Notes: generated by a model from the letters alone, not told the origin. DNA of 64,000 bases from Varunaivibrio sulfuroxidans (GCF_029318635.1 NZ_CP119676.1:574614-638613), one strand, 5' to 3'. Numbered from the stretch's first letter, positions 35,544 through 44,997 are shown. Translations and numbers: made by a program.

Positions 35544-36212
35544 TCAGGCGTCGCCCTCGGACGCGAAGTTGAGTAACCGTCCAATATCCAAGACAACCAT
35601 CAAATTTCCATCCAATCGGAAAACGCCGCTCGCATATTCGCGCCAAATCGGATCCAACGTGCTGGGATTGCTCTCGTAACGGTCTTTTTCCACCCCGATC
35701 ACGTCACCCACGCTATCGACAAGAAGCGTATAAAGCTCGTTCTTGTACTCGACGGTAACCCCCATCATCAACTCATTCTTGGCCCGGGTGCTGGTGGTCA
35801 TGGATTGGGTGTCCAACACGGCTTCGCCGTCGCTCTTCGCCGGCTCGGACGCGCCATCTTCTTTTTTCTTCTGCTCCGCGGCGTCTTGGTTTTTTTTCTT
35901 CACCGCCGCATCTTGAGCTTTCTGCGCGTTTGCGCTGGACCGGCCTTTGATTTCACGGCGCTGCAAACCTAATCGCACGCGCACATCTATGACCGTCACG
36001 ATCCGGCCGCGAAGATTGATCGACCCACGCACTTCAGGCGGCGCGAGAGGAATCGAGGCAATATTTTCTGGAGTGAGAATGTCTTGAACCTTAAGCACCG
36101 GAATACCAAAAAGCTGCCCGGCGATGACGAAGGTGACAAAATCTTCTAAATTTTCACCTCCGACACTCTCAAGCGAGGTTGACCCCGTCGTGGCGACAGC
36201 TTGACCCACCAT
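35544..36212 (-). CDS. CheW-like chemotaxis scaffold protein with charged insertion
   Basis: CheW links chemoreceptors to CheA. The 222-residue protein has the CheW fold: FVTFVIAGQLFGIPVLKVQDIL at 25-46, PPEVRGSINLRGRIVTVIDVRVRLGL at 58-83 and, after an interruption, VTVEYKNELYTLLVDSVGDVIGV and GVFRLDGNLMVVLDIGRLL. The interruption, about residues 90-146, is low-complexity and rich in Lys, Ala, Gln, Glu and Ser. It lies between the two halves of the fold, where ordinary CheW has a short loop. No other chemotaxis gene adjoins it. Confidence 0.9.
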   Translation of the reverse strand: MVGQAVATTGSTSLESVGGENLEDFVTFVIAGQLFGIPVLKVQDILTPENIASIPLAPPEVRGSINLRGRIVTVIDVRVRLGLQRREIKGRSSANAQKAQDAAVKKKNQDAAEQKKKEDGASEPAKSDGEAVLDTQSMTTSTRAKNELMMGVTVEYKNELYTLLVDSVGDVIGVEKDRYESNPSTLDPIWREYASGVFRLDGNLMVVLDIGRLLNFASEGDA

Positions 36213-36417
36213 GTCTCGTCCTCCAAAAGCGGCGGCGTTCTCGGGGGACTTCTCGAAAAACGCGCAGACCGAAAATTATCGCGGATATTGAACCTAATAT
36301 GGTTGCTAGCATACCTATCGCCAAACGAAAAAAAAGATTGTTTATCGCGAAACGGTTATTTCCGAATAGACGCGAAAATACGGCCCTTCCGTTCCGATCC
36401 ATAGCCTGCGCCACGCC

Positions 36418-37272
36418 CTATTTCTTCAACCATGCGCGAACGGTGGCGATTTGCTCCGCCGCCATCAAGGCCGGGGCGTGGCCGGTATTGGGGATTTCCA
36501 CCCACTGGGCGCAGGCGTTGCGCGCCACCATTTCACGGGCGCAATCGGCGCTGAGAATATCCGAGCGCTCGCCCCTAAGGATCAACGTCGGGCAACGCAC
36601 CCGGTCCCATAACGCCCACAAATCGACATCGTCGAACCGCCCCTCGCCGTTGCGCACGAAGCCTTGGGCGATCGCCGGATCGTAGTTTAGGGTCCATCTT
36701 CCATCGTCGCCCCGTCGGGCGCTGTGGCGGGCGAGATGCGCCCACTGCGCGTCATCAAGCGTTCCGAACGAGCCGTGGACGCGACGCAGGTATGTCTCGA
36801 CCTCCTGCATGGATTCGAAAAACGGCGCCTTACCGACGTACTCGGCCAAACGTTCCAGGGCCTTGCCCGGAATAACCGCGCCGATATCGTTCAACACCAA
36901 ACGCCGGATCGGACTGCCCGGTTGGGCCGCCAACATCATGCCGATCAATCCCCCCATGGAGGTGCCCACCCAATCGACCCGCTCTACCCCCAGACGCGCA
37001 ATCAAGGCCGCCATGTCGGCCATGTACTGGGGGTAGCCATAGTCCTCGGGGCGCTCTAACCGGTCGCTGCACCCCCGACCGACGATGTCGGGGCAAGCGA
37101 CAGCCGCGTAATCCGCGCCGAGGGCCTGTGCGAGAATGTCGAAATCGCGGGCGTTTCTGGTCAGGCCATGCACGCAAACGCAACACCCCGAAACGTTGAA
37201 GCCCGGCCAAAGCACATAGGCCACACGATGAAACCCATGAGGTCCAAGAGACAAAAAATTATTTTTTTCCAT
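36418..37272 (-). CDS. Alpha/beta-fold hydrolase
   Basis: The 284-residue protein has the alpha/beta hydrolase core. CVCVHGLTRNARDFD is the oxyanion region near 35, the nucleophile elbow GTSMGG is near 106-111, a catalytic Asp is probable in RGERSDILS near 240, and the catalytic His is in NTGHAPAL near 268. The substrate cannot be told. Neighbours give no hint. I took ATG 37272; the frame is open to a GTG at 37284. Confidence 0.85.
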   Translation of the reverse strand: MEKNNFLSLGPHGFHRVAYVLWPGFNVSGCCVCVHGLTRNARDFDILAQALGADYAAVACPDIVGRGCSDRLERPEDYGYPQYMADMAALIARLGVERVDWVGTSMGGLIGMMLAAQPGSPIRRLVLNDIGAVIPGKALERLAEYVGKAPFFESMQEVETYLRRVHGSFGTLDDAQWAHLARHSARRGDDGRWTLNYDPAIAQGFVRNGEGRFDDVDLWALWDRVRCPTLILRGERSDILSADCAREMVARNACAQWVEIPNTGHAPALMAAEQIATVRAWLKK

Positions 37273-37488
37273 GCGATCATACACTTTAGTGATGTTTCAA
37301 GATTAAGTTAAGACTTGCCCCTATAGTTTCACAAAACAGACGCACCAGATTAATAGGTCCTGACTCTAGCCAAGAAAGCGGACATGGTATAGGCATGAGT
37401 ATTGGCGTGGGCATGACATGAGCACGGCTCACGGCGATCTTCAACCACCCCGGATAGCCTCCGGGCAACGGCATCCAAGGAGTATACC

Positions 37489-38133
37489 ATGTACGCGCGC
37501 GCCAAATTCGTGGCGGCCCTTCCCCGCCACATCCCGGTCTTGGTCTTGGCCCTTTTCCTCGGAGCCTGCGGAACGCAAGGGGTGGTCGTTCAGGCGGTGC
37601 AGGCCCCGTTTGAAAACCGTCTGGCCGAACAACAGGTTGTCGATGCCAAAATCAAGACGGCGCTGCTCGAACGTCTCGCCAAGATCGACAAAATGCTCCT
37701 GATCGACGTTACGGTCGATGTTTGGAAACGCGAGGTTTTGCTCACTGGCGCGTTGGAAAGTCCGTCTCTGCGCGCCAAAGTCCTTGCGGCGGCCCACGCC
37801 GACGCCAGAACCAAAAAAATATATGATGAAATCCAGATTGTCAGCGCCGCGCGCCATCAAGACCGCCGCGATATGATGGACAAAGCGAAAGCAGGCGCAG
37901 CACGTGTCGGCGACGCCCTGAATGACGTCTGGATTGAAACCAAAATCAAGGGGCAATTGGTCGCGGCGAAGGACGTCGGCTCCATCAATTACCGCTGGCG
38001 TTCGGTATTCGGCGTGGTCTCGATCATCGGCGAGGCGCGCACCCCCCAGGAACGACGAACCGTGGAATCGATTATCCGCCATGTCGAAGGCGTGCGTAAA
38101 CTTAACGCCTTCATCTCCATCGCTTCCCATTGA
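37489..38133 (+). CDS. BON-domain lipoprotein
   Basis: The 214-residue protein has a signal sequence with lipobox LGAC, cysteine at residue 27, so it should be lipid-anchored, probably in the outer membrane. Two BON domains follow: residues 46-118 (VVDAKIKTALLERL ... VLLTGALES) and 145-212 (VWIETKIKGQLVAA ... GVVSIIGEARTPQER). BON lipoproteins such as DolP act in envelope integrity. It lies about 70 bases before the threonine dehydratase gene on the same strand. Confidence 0.9.
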   Translation: MYARAKFVAALPRHIPVLVLALFLGACGTQGVVVQAVQAPFENRLAEQQVVDAKIKTALLERLAKIDKMLLIDVTVDVWKREVLLTGALESPSLRAKVLAAAHADARTKKIYDEIQIVSAARHQDRRDMMDKAKAGAARVGDALNDVWIETKIKGQLVAAKDVGSINYRWRSVFGVVSIIGEARTPQERRTVESIIRHVEGVRKLNAFISIASH

Positions 38134-38165
38134 AGACGTCAACCGTCTGGACGTGAAGATAAAAC

Positions 38166-38205
38166 ACGCCCATCCTGGAGAAGCCACGCCCATCCCGGAG
38201 AAGCC
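38166..38205 (+). repeat. Tandem 20-bp duplication carrying a ribosome binding site
   Basis: Two adjacent 20-base units, ACGCCCATCC(T/C)GGAGAAGCC style with one mismatch, end exactly at the ATG of the dehydratase gene. Each unit contains GGAGAAG. The upstream copy has no start codon after it. Confidence 0.85.
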
Positions 38206-39450
38206 ATGAGCATTACGGTCGAACATATTGAGCGCGCCCACGCGCGCATCGCCTCGGACATCCTGCGCACGCCGTGCATCCCATCCCCTTCCCTGAGCGC
38301 CCTGAGCGGGACCGAAGTCGTGCTCAAGCTGGAAAATTTTCAGCACACCGGATCGTTCAAGCCACGCGGCGCGTTGAACAAGCTCCTCAGCCTAAGCGAT
38401 CAGGAACGCGCCCGCGGGGTGGTCGCGGCGTCTGCCGGAAACCACGCCCAAGGCGTCGCCTATCATGCTCAAAGATTGGGCATTCCCGCCCTGATCGCCA
38501 TGCCCAAGGGAACGCCGTTCACCAAGGTCGGGCGCACCGAATCCCTCGGCGCCGAAATTATCTTGATCGGCGACGACCTGAACGAAGCGCGCGATCACGC
38601 CCTGAAAATCGCGGCCCGGCAGGATCGTGTCTTCGTACACCCTTACGACGACGAACACGTCATCGCCGGACAGGGGTCGATCGGCCTTGAAATCGTTCAC
38701 GACACCCCCTTTCCCCTCGATGTGGTCATCGTGCCGATCGGTGGCGGCGGCCTGATCGCGGGCATCGCCATCGCCCTTAAGGCGCATTGGCCGAACGTCG
38801 AAATTATCGGCGCCGAGGCGGCGCTTTACCCATCCATGTTCAACGCGCTGCGGGGGAACGCGCCCGACCAACCGAGGGGGGGCGGACAAACCGTGGCCGA
38901 AGGCATCGCCGTCAAGGCCCCTGGCGAGATCACCCGCAAGATCATCAAAACGCATGTCTCGGATATTGTGCTCGCCGATGAAGCCGCCCTTGAAAATGCC
39001 ATCCAGGTTTACCTGGAAACCCAGCGCATTGTCGTTGAGGGGGCCGGCGCCGCGTCCCTTGCTGTCTTGCTCGGCGATCCCGACCGCTTCAAGGGACGGC
39101 GCGTCGGGTTGGTCGTCTCGGGGGGAAACATCGATTCTCGGGTCCTGGCGTCCGTTCTCATGCGCGGATTGGTGCGCGCGGGACGCTTGGTCCGTCTCAG
39201 AGTGAAAATTTTCGACGCCCCCGGCGCGCTCGCCACCGTCGCCACACTGATCGGCGAAACCGGCGCCAACATCGTCGAAGTATACCATCAGCGTCTATTT
39301 TCAGATGTCCCCATTAAGCAGGCGGAGATGGATGTCGTCGTCGAAACCGTGGATAAAATTCACGTCCGTACACTTTTGGACAAACTCAACGCCGCCGGAT
39401 TCGCTACCCGCTTGATGAGCGACACCTCCATCGAAACCGCGTCGGGATAA
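38206..39450 (+). CDS. Threonine ammonia-lyase (threonine dehydratase) with ACT domain
   Basis: The 414-residue protein is a fold-type II PLP enzyme. The PLP lysine is in TGSFKPRGALNKL near residue 52; SAGNHAQGVAYHA follows and IGGGGLIAGIA is the phosphate loop. A C-terminal ACT domain (about 330-405, KIFDAPGALATVATLIGETGANIVEVYHQR) suggests feedback control by an amino acid. Length and single ACT domain match the TdcB/ilvA-like short form that deaminates threonine to 2-oxobutanoate for isoleucine synthesis. Serine may also be used. Confidence 0.92.
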   Translation: MSITVEHIERAHARIASDILRTPCIPSPSLSALSGTEVVLKLENFQHTGSFKPRGALNKLLSLSDQERARGVVAASAGNHAQGVAYHAQRLGIPALIAMPKGTPFTKVGRTESLGAEIILIGDDLNEARDHALKIAARQDRVFVHPYDDEHVIAGQGSIGLEIVHDTPFPLDVVIVPIGGGGLIAGIAIALKAHWPNVEIIGAEAALYPSMFNALRGNAPDQPRGGGQTVAEGIAVKAPGEITRKIIKTHVSDIVLADEAALENAIQVYLETQRIVVEGAGAASLAVLLGDPDRFKGRRVGLVVSGGNIDSRVLASVLMRGLVRAGRLVRLRVKIFDAPGALATVATLIGETGANIVEVYHQRLFSDVPIKQAEMDVVVETVDKIHVRTLLDKLNAAGFATRLMSDTSIETASG

Positions 39451-39462
39451 GCGCCCCCGCGA

Positions 39463-40269
39463 TCACATCCGCCAAATAAGCAGGCGGGTCTTGCGCCGAT
39501 CATCGACGCAAAACGTTTCGTCGGGCGTAACCCCTTCGACGGCGAACGAATTGCTGATCAAAATACTTCCGGGACGCATTTCCTCGTTCGCCTTCTCATG
39601 CAGTGCGCGCATCGGCGTCGGAGACAGAAAGGCGTAAACAACGTCGAAATCGCGAAAATTCACATCCCAGAAATTCCGATATCGCAGTTCGACGTTGGGT
39701 CTTCGGAAAATCATGTGTAACCGCACCCAGGACACGATGAACGGAAACGGGGCGGTTTCGCACCCTACGAAGTGAACGTCGGGCCGGTGCTTCGAGAGCG
39801 CAAGCAAAACCCCGGCGAAACCGTGACCCGCATCGAGCACGCGCGCATCGCGGTAGGGGGCGATATATTGCGCAAGAGCCTTCGCCGTCGTCGCGTTGGT
39901 GAGAAACAAAGGAACCCGACCGAAAACACTGTTCCAAAAAACCAGCACCCAAACCACGATAATTAGCGGAAAAATCCACCCCGGCAGGGGAAAGGCGCTG
40001 ATCCCAAAAACAAAAATCGGCAGCAAAAGCTGTATCGCGCTCCACCACCACTCTAGGGCGAACAGGCGGCTGAAAAGCGCCGCCGCGAATCCTTGCGTCA
40101 ACACCAAGATAGGGATGGGAATCGCAATCACGGAAAAGCGTTTACCCAGCCAAAAGAGCAAAAAAGAAACCCCGCCCCCCAAAATGAGAGCGACCAAGAA
40201 CCGCGCCAGCGCCCCGATGCGGCCTTTCACGAGCCGGTCGCGTCCAATAGCATCATCGCGTCGCGCCAT
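39463..40269 (-). CDS. Membrane-anchored class I SAM-dependent methyltransferase-like protein
   Basis: The 268-residue protein has three to four membrane segments in its first 115 residues and a soluble Rossmann-like domain after that. The SAM-binding motif I is VLDAGHGFAGVLLALSK near residue 143, in place of the usual Asp-x-Gly-Cys-Gly, with an acidic motif II, FVGCETAPF, near 170. A probable motif IV is FDVVYAFLSPTPM near 210. The substrate is unknown. It is convergent with the threonine dehydratase gene, only 12 bases away. Confidence 0.7.
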   Translation of the reverse strand: MARRDDAIGRDRLVKGRIGALARFLVALILGGGVSFLLFWLGKRFSVIAIPIPILVLTQGFAAALFSRLFALEWWWSAIQLLLPIFVFGISAFPLPGWIFPLIIVVWVLVFWNSVFGRVPLFLTNATTAKALAQYIAPYRDARVLDAGHGFAGVLLALSKHRPDVHFVGCETAPFPFIVSWVRLHMIFRRPNVELRYRNFWDVNFRDFDVVYAFLSPTPMRALHEKANEEMRPGSILISNSFAVEGVTPDETFCVDDRRKTRLLIWRM

Positions 40270-40380
40270 CGTATCCCGCTTCCCTACGCCCCCGCTTCTC
40301 TATACTGACGAGCGCATGCCGCCTTGTTCTGCCGTCCCGTTCAGTTTAACCGGAAAAAAGTCTCTGGGGCGCGTCGAATA

Positions 40381-40920
40381 TTACCCGATCTTCCCGTATT
40401 CGCGGCGAAAATGAAGCAAAGGGCGGCGGCTCTCGTCAAATTGGGCGCGCAAGACCCGCCCGATCATGATGTAGTGGTCGCCTTCCTCATGCATTTTACT
40501 GCGCTCACATTCCAAAGTGGCGACCGCCCCCCTCAAAATTGGGGCGCCATGGTCCCACAGATCATAATCGACACCGTCGAAGTCTATCCCTTGAGTGCGC
40601 GCGAAACGGTCGGACAGGGCCACTTGACCGGCGCTGAGGACATTCACGGCAAAAAAACGCGCTTGGGAAAATTTCTCCGCACGCGCGGAATTCTGCCCGA
40701 TACACACCAAAATCAATGGCGGATCAAGAGAAAGTGATGTAAACGCACTGACGGTCATCGCATAGGGGTGGGCATTTTCATCGCACGCGCTAACAACGGT
40801 GACGCCACTGGCGAAATTGCTTAGCGCATTGCGAAAAGTCGCTTGATCAACATTCACGAATTCAAATCCCGACGTAAATTCAATGGGCGTGGCGACATCG
40901 ACGCCACGCACGGCTCTCAT
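40381..40920 (-). CDS. Flavin reductase family protein (FMN-binding)
   Basis: From ATG 40920 the protein has 179 residues of the flavin reductase split-barrel type. Typical stretches are FRNALSNFASGVTVVS near 30, AMTVSAFTSLSLDPPLILVCI near 55 and FFAVNVLSAGQVALSDRFA near 88. Members reduce FMN or FAD with NAD(P)H, often for a partner monooxygenase. No partner is visible nearby. Confidence 0.88.
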   Translation of the reverse strand: MRAVRGVDVATPIEFTSGFEFVNVDQATFRNALSNFASGVTVVSACDENAHPYAMTVSAFTSLSLDPPLILVCIGQNSARAEKFSQARFFAVNVLSAGQVALSDRFARTQGIDFDGVDYDLWDHGAPILRGAVATLECERSKMHEEGDHYIMIGRVLRAQFDESRRPLLHFRREYGKIG

Positions 40921-41107
40921 ACAATCAAAACCTTTTTTCTTCAAAAAAAATTTTGAATTACAAATCTATAGATTATGTTTGGTGTGAGTATGTGTTTTTA
41001 AAGTCCCGTGATGGCGGGCGGAATTGCGCTTTACGAACTTTGGGGCATTCGAATAGCCGTTCTCAGGCACACGACAGGGCGACTTCTTGCTGTTTTGAGG
41101 AACAATA

Positions 41108-41971
41108 ATGCTATTTATCGTTGGTATAGTCGTGGTTATCGGTGCCGTTATCGGCGGCTTCATGGGGGCCGGCGGGCACCTCGTCGTTCTCTGGCAACCA
41201 CTGGAATTCGTCATCATTTTCGGTGCCGCGATTGGCGCCTTTCTTATATCCAACCCCAAAAGCGTCATTACCGGCACACTAAAATCCTTGGGAAAGCTAA
41301 TCAAGGGTCCAAAATACGGTCGCGACGATTATATGGAACTGCTCTCCGTGCTCTACACGGTCTTCAAGCTGGCCAAAAGCAAGGGAGACCTGGCTCTTGA
41401 GTCTCACGTCGAAAACCCGGACGACAGCTCTATTTTTCAACAATACCCGGGCTTTCACAGTGATCATCATGCCGTCGAATTTCTCTGCGATTACCTAAGA
41501 ATGCTCACGCTAGGAACATCCAATCCCCACGAGGTCGGCGACATCATGGATTTGGAGCTCGAATCCCATCACGAGGAACACCACAACATCACTTCGGCGG
41601 TCACGACCCTCGCCGATGGAACGCCCGCGCTGGGCATCGTCGCCGCGGTTTTGGGCATTATCCATACCATGGGCTCGATCACGGAACCCCCTGAAATCCT
41701 GGGTCATCTAATCGGCGCGGCCCTTGTTGGAACCTTCAGTGGTATTCTGTTTTCCTATGGTTTTTTTGGACCTATGGCGGGATCCCTGACCCATACGTTC
41801 AACTCGGAAAGCCAATATTTGACCTGCATTCGCGCCGGAATTATCGCGCACATGCAAGGATACGCCCCGCAGGTTTCCATTGAATTCGCCCGCAAGACAC
41901 TGGGTTCCGACGTACGCCCGACATTCGCCGAACTCGAAGATTCCGTGCAAAACGCGGGGGACGCCGGCTAA
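41108..41971 (+). CDS. motA: Flagellar motor stator protein MotA
   Basis: MotA forms the proton channel of the stator with MotB. The 287-residue protein has four membrane segments and the conserved proline positions in DGTPALGIVAAVLGIIHTMG and FFGPMAGSL. A large cytoplasmic loop (about 60-160) carries charged residues for the rotor. GAGGAA precedes the start. motB follows after 23 bases. Confidence 0.96.
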   Translation: MLFIVGIVVVIGAVIGGFMGAGGHLVVLWQPLEFVIIFGAAIGAFLISNPKSVITGTLKSLGKLIKGPKYGRDDYMELLSVLYTVFKLAKSKGDLALESHVENPDDSSIFQQYPGFHSDHHAVEFLCDYLRMLTLGTSNPHEVGDIMDLELESHHEEHHNITSAVTTLADGTPALGIVAAVLGIIHTMGSITEPPEILGHLIGAALVGTFSGILFSYGFFGPMAGSLTHTFNSESQYLTCIRAGIIAHMQGYAPQVSIEFARKTLGSDVRPTFAELEDSVQNAGDAG

Positions 41972-41994
41972 TTCTCGGCGGATAAAACACAAAG

Positions 41995-42930
41995 ATGTCG
42001 CAACCTCCCATCATCGTCAAAAAGGTTAAAAAGGCCGCCCATGGCCACCACGGCGGGGCATGGAAAATCGCCTATGCCGATTTCGTCACCGCGATGATGG
42101 CCTTCTTCCTGCTGCTCTGGCTGTTAAACGCAGTCACGCAGGAGCAACTCCAGGGCATCGCCGATTATTTCGCCCCCACGGTCACCTCCAAAAGCCAAAG
42201 CGGCGCCGGCGACATTCTGGGCGGAAAATCGATCGAAGTTCCCGGCGCCAACGAAACGGTGACCGCCCGCGCCAGCGTCACCATGGATCTCCCCCCGCCC
42301 AAGGCGGGCAGCGGTGGGCAAACCGGCGGCGGCGACGCGGGATTTGAGAATCCGCCGCCGGATCAAACGGCCGAGGCCATACAAAAGAAAAAAGAAGAGC
42401 AGCAATTCAAGCAAGCCCAGCAACAATTGCAGGACGCCCTCAAGGCGGCGCCGGGACTGAAGCAATTGGCCAAGTCCCTGCTTATTCAAGACACCCCCGA
42501 GGGGCTTCGCATCCAACTGGTGGACCAAGATGGGCTGGCGATGTTTCCCAGCGGCAGCGCCGTTATGTACGAACACACCCACAATCTGCTAAAATTGGTC
42601 GCCGAGGCGATAAAAAACCTACCGCAAGATATATCGATCAGCGGACACACCGACGCCGTGCCCTTCAAAGGGGCCAGCGGGTATTCGAACTGGGAATTGT
42701 CCGCCGATCGCGCCAATGCCGCGCGGCGGGAATTGGTCTCACTGGGCATTCCGGAAAAGCGCATCGCCATGGTGGTGGGGCGGGCGGCGAACGATCCCCT
42801 CCTCAAGGACGATCCGAAGAATGCGCGCAATAGGAGGCTTTCGATCGTGCTTCTTCGGGGGACAGGAAAGCCCGCGGCGCCGGCGCAACCACGCGTGCCA
42901 CCGAGCATTATAAACCCGCAAAAAGACTAG
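41995..42930 (+). CDS. motB: Flagellar motor stator protein MotB
   Basis: The 311-residue protein has one membrane helix (about 29-48) with the proton-binding Asp29 in AYADFVTAMMAFFLLLWLL. A linker rich in Pro, Gly and Gln follows, then a peptidoglycan-binding OmpA-like domain from about 190 with SGHTDAVPFKGASGYSNWELSADRA and a final NRRLSIVLL. Together with motA it shows the cell is probably flagellated, although no other flagellar genes are in the window. Confidence 0.96.
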   Translation: MSQPPIIVKKVKKAAHGHHGGAWKIAYADFVTAMMAFFLLLWLLNAVTQEQLQGIADYFAPTVTSKSQSGAGDILGGKSIEVPGANETVTARASVTMDLPPPKAGSGGQTGGGDAGFENPPPDQTAEAIQKKKEEQQFKQAQQQLQDALKAAPGLKQLAKSLLIQDTPEGLRIQLVDQDGLAMFPSGSAVMYEHTHNLLKLVAEAIKNLPQDISISGHTDAVPFKGASGYSNWELSADRANAARRELVSLGIPEKRIAMVVGRAANDPLLKDDPKNARNRRLSIVLLRGTGKPAAPAQPRVPPSIINPQKD

Positions 42931-42986
42931 CGCCGCCTTATAAAATAGGACCTTGATCATTGGGCGGTAGGGAAAAGAGTTCGAGC

Positions 42987-43712
42987 ATGGATAGAGGCGC
43001 CTACACTCCGAGACACCATTTTTTCACCACGACCCCCCTGCCCTGCCCCTATCTCGAAGGCCGGGTCGAGCGCCGCCTGGTGACCGAACTGGTCGGCCCC
43101 GAATCTTCCCTGCTTCACGACATCCTAACCCTATCCGGGTTCCGCCGCTCGCATTCCATCGTCTACGCCCCGGTTTGCCAAAACTGCCAAGCATGCATCC
43201 CCGTGCGCATCCCGACCCGACGGTTCAAGCCGGGGAAAACGCAACGGCGGCTCTGGAAGTATAACAGCGACCTCGTCGCGCGCGAACGTCCCGCTCAGGC
43301 GACCCGGGAGCAGTTCAACCTGTTTCACACATACCTCCTCCATCGTCACGGCGAAGGCGACATGGCGATGATGGAAGAAGATGATTTTGAAACCATGGTC
43401 TCCGACAGTCCGGTCGATACCGCTATTTTTGAATTTCGCGACCCTCAAGGAACGCTCCTCGCCGCGTGCCTAACCGACAGCGTCCGAGGAGGATATTCCG
43501 CCGTTTATAGCTTTTACGACCCGGACATCGGTAAGCGTAGCCTGGGGACGTACATGATCATGTGGCTCGTCGAACACGCCAAAAGCCAAAATCTCGACTA
43601 CGTCTATTTAGGGTTTTGGATTCGTGACAGCCGAAAAATGGCTTACAAAGCATTATTCCATCCCCTTGAGTCCTATTGCAACGGAAAGTGGTGTGATTTA
43701 AACATTTTTTGA
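42987..43712 (+). CDS. bpt: Aspartate/glutamate leucyl- (arginyl-) tRNA-protein transferase
   Basis: This N-end-rule enzyme transfers leucine from tRNA to N-terminal Asp or Glu and so marks proteins for ClpAP. The 241-residue protein has the Bpt/ATE1 signatures CPYLEGRVERRLVTEL, GFRRSHSIVYAPVCQNCQACIPVRIP near 50, DGxxSAVYSFYDPD-like and SLGTYMIMWLVEHA near 190, and YLGFWI. I chose ATG 42987, preceded by GGAAAAGAG, over a TTG at 42960. It is about 56 bases after motB on the same strand. Confidence 0.94.
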   Translation: MDRGAYTPRHHFFTTTPLPCPYLEGRVERRLVTELVGPESSLLHDILTLSGFRRSHSIVYAPVCQNCQACIPVRIPTRRFKPGKTQRRLWKYNSDLVARERPAQATREQFNLFHTYLLHRHGEGDMAMMEEDDFETMVSDSPVDTAIFEFRDPQGTLLAACLTDSVRGGYSAVYSFYDPDIGKRSLGTYMIMWLVEHAKSQNLDYVYLGFWIRDSRKMAYKALFHPLESYCNGKWCDLNIF

Positions 43713-43853
43713 AATTTTCTTTTAAACCTTCGTTGCGTTACATAGATGTTCGATATAGTCTCGCCCACACCATTGTATGACTGTTCCACGGCCTGTTGAG
43801 GTAACTTTATTACCGCCTCCGCAAAGTACGAGTTTTCAGGGAGAAACAATTCA

Positions 43854-44945
43854 ATGAAACGTCGCGATTTTTTGAGGGGAGCCACCGTCGCCGGTGTCGC
43901 TTCCGCGGCCTCCGCCCTTGCCGCTCCAGCCCTTGCGCAGGGCGTGCGCGAGCTTAAAATGGTCACCACCTGGCCGAAGAATTTCCCCGGTCTGGGCACC
44001 GGCGCGCAGCGTCTGGCTGATTCCATCACCGCTATGAGTGAAGGAAAACTCAAGGTTACCCTCTATTCCGCCGGAGAATTGGTCCCCGCGCTGGAATCCT
44101 TCGACGCCGTGTCCGGCGGTACCGCCGACATGTATCATGGCGCAGAGTATTATTGGCAAGGTAAGAACAAGGCTTTTAATTTCTTCGCCGCCGTGCCCTT
44201 CGGCCTAACCGCGAACGAAATGGACGCCTGGGTCAACTACGGCGGCGGCCAACAGTTGTGGGATGAACTGTCCGCGAAATTCAACATCAAGCCTTTCGCC
44301 GCCGGCAATACGGGCGTGCAGATGGCCGGTTGGTACAACAAAGAGATCAAGTCGGTTGAAGACTACAAGGGTTTGAAAATCCGCATGCCGGGCCTGGGCG
44401 GCGAAGTTCTGCGTCGGCTCGGCGCCGCTGCGGTCACCCTCCCCGGCGGTGAAATCTTCCCCGCCTTACAGTCGGGCGCGATCGACGCCACCGAGTGGGT
44501 GGGCCCCTGGAACGATCTCGCCTTCGGCTTTTATAAGGTCACCAAATATTACTACTGGCCGGGCTTCCATGAGCCGGGCTCGACGCTCAGTTGCGGCATG
44601 AATAAGGGGGTTTGGGACAGCCTGGATGCGGGGCAAAAATCCATTATACAGGTGGCCTGCGCCGCGGAAAACAACCGGATGTACTCGGAATTTAACGCTA
44701 AGAACGGCGACGCCCTGGTCACCCTGGTCGAAAAGCACGGCGTCAAACTGCGCCAAATGCCCAACGACGTCATGATGAAAATCGGTGAAATTTCCGGCGA
44801 AGTCGTCCGCGAAACCGGACAAAGCGACCCGCTGGCGCAAAAAGTTTACGATAGCTTCATCAAGTTCCGTAAAAACGCGATCGCCTACGAGAAAATATCC
44901 TCTCAAGCCTACGCCAACGCCCGGCTTTTGCCCTTTAAGTATTAA
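43854..44945 (+). CDS. dctP: TRAP transporter substrate-binding protein, DctP type
   Basis: The 363-residue protein has a twin-arginine signal (MKRRDFLRGATVAGVASAAS) cleaved near ALAQG, residues 28-30. The DctP fold follows with a LKMVTTWPKNFPGLGTGAQRLADSI start, the substrate arginine region KGLKIRMPGLGGEVLRRLGA and the ATEWVGPWNDLAFGFYKV stretch. It resembles TakP-like proteins that bind 2-oxo acids. It precedes dctQ and dctM; a hairpin in between suggests higher expression of the binding protein. Confidence 0.94.
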   Translation: MKRRDFLRGATVAGVASAASALAAPALAQGVRELKMVTTWPKNFPGLGTGAQRLADSITAMSEGKLKVTLYSAGELVPALESFDAVSGGTADMYHGAEYYWQGKNKAFNFFAAVPFGLTANEMDAWVNYGGGQQLWDELSAKFNIKPFAAGNTGVQMAGWYNKEIKSVEDYKGLKIRMPGLGGEVLRRLGAAAVTLPGGEIFPALQSGAIDATEWVGPWNDLAFGFYKVTKYYYWPGFHEPGSTLSCGMNKGVWDSLDAGQKSIIQVACAAENNRMYSEFNAKNGDALVTLVEKHGVKLRQMPNDVMMKIGEISGEVVRETGQSDPLAQKVYDSFIKFRKNAIAYEKISSQAYANARLLPFKY

Positions 44946-44965
44946 GTCCGCATGACGCCACAGGA

Positions 44966-44997
44966 AAGGCCCGCTTCCCAAAAGGAGAGCGGGCCTT
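44966..44997 (+). terminator. Hairpin between dctP and dctQ
   Basis: A 10-bp stem (AAGGCCCGCT with its complement) and a 12-base loop lie 20 bases after the dctP stop. The tail is CTCAATT, so it is a weak terminator. It may act as a partial terminator that sets the ratio of binding protein to permease. Confidence 0.55.
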
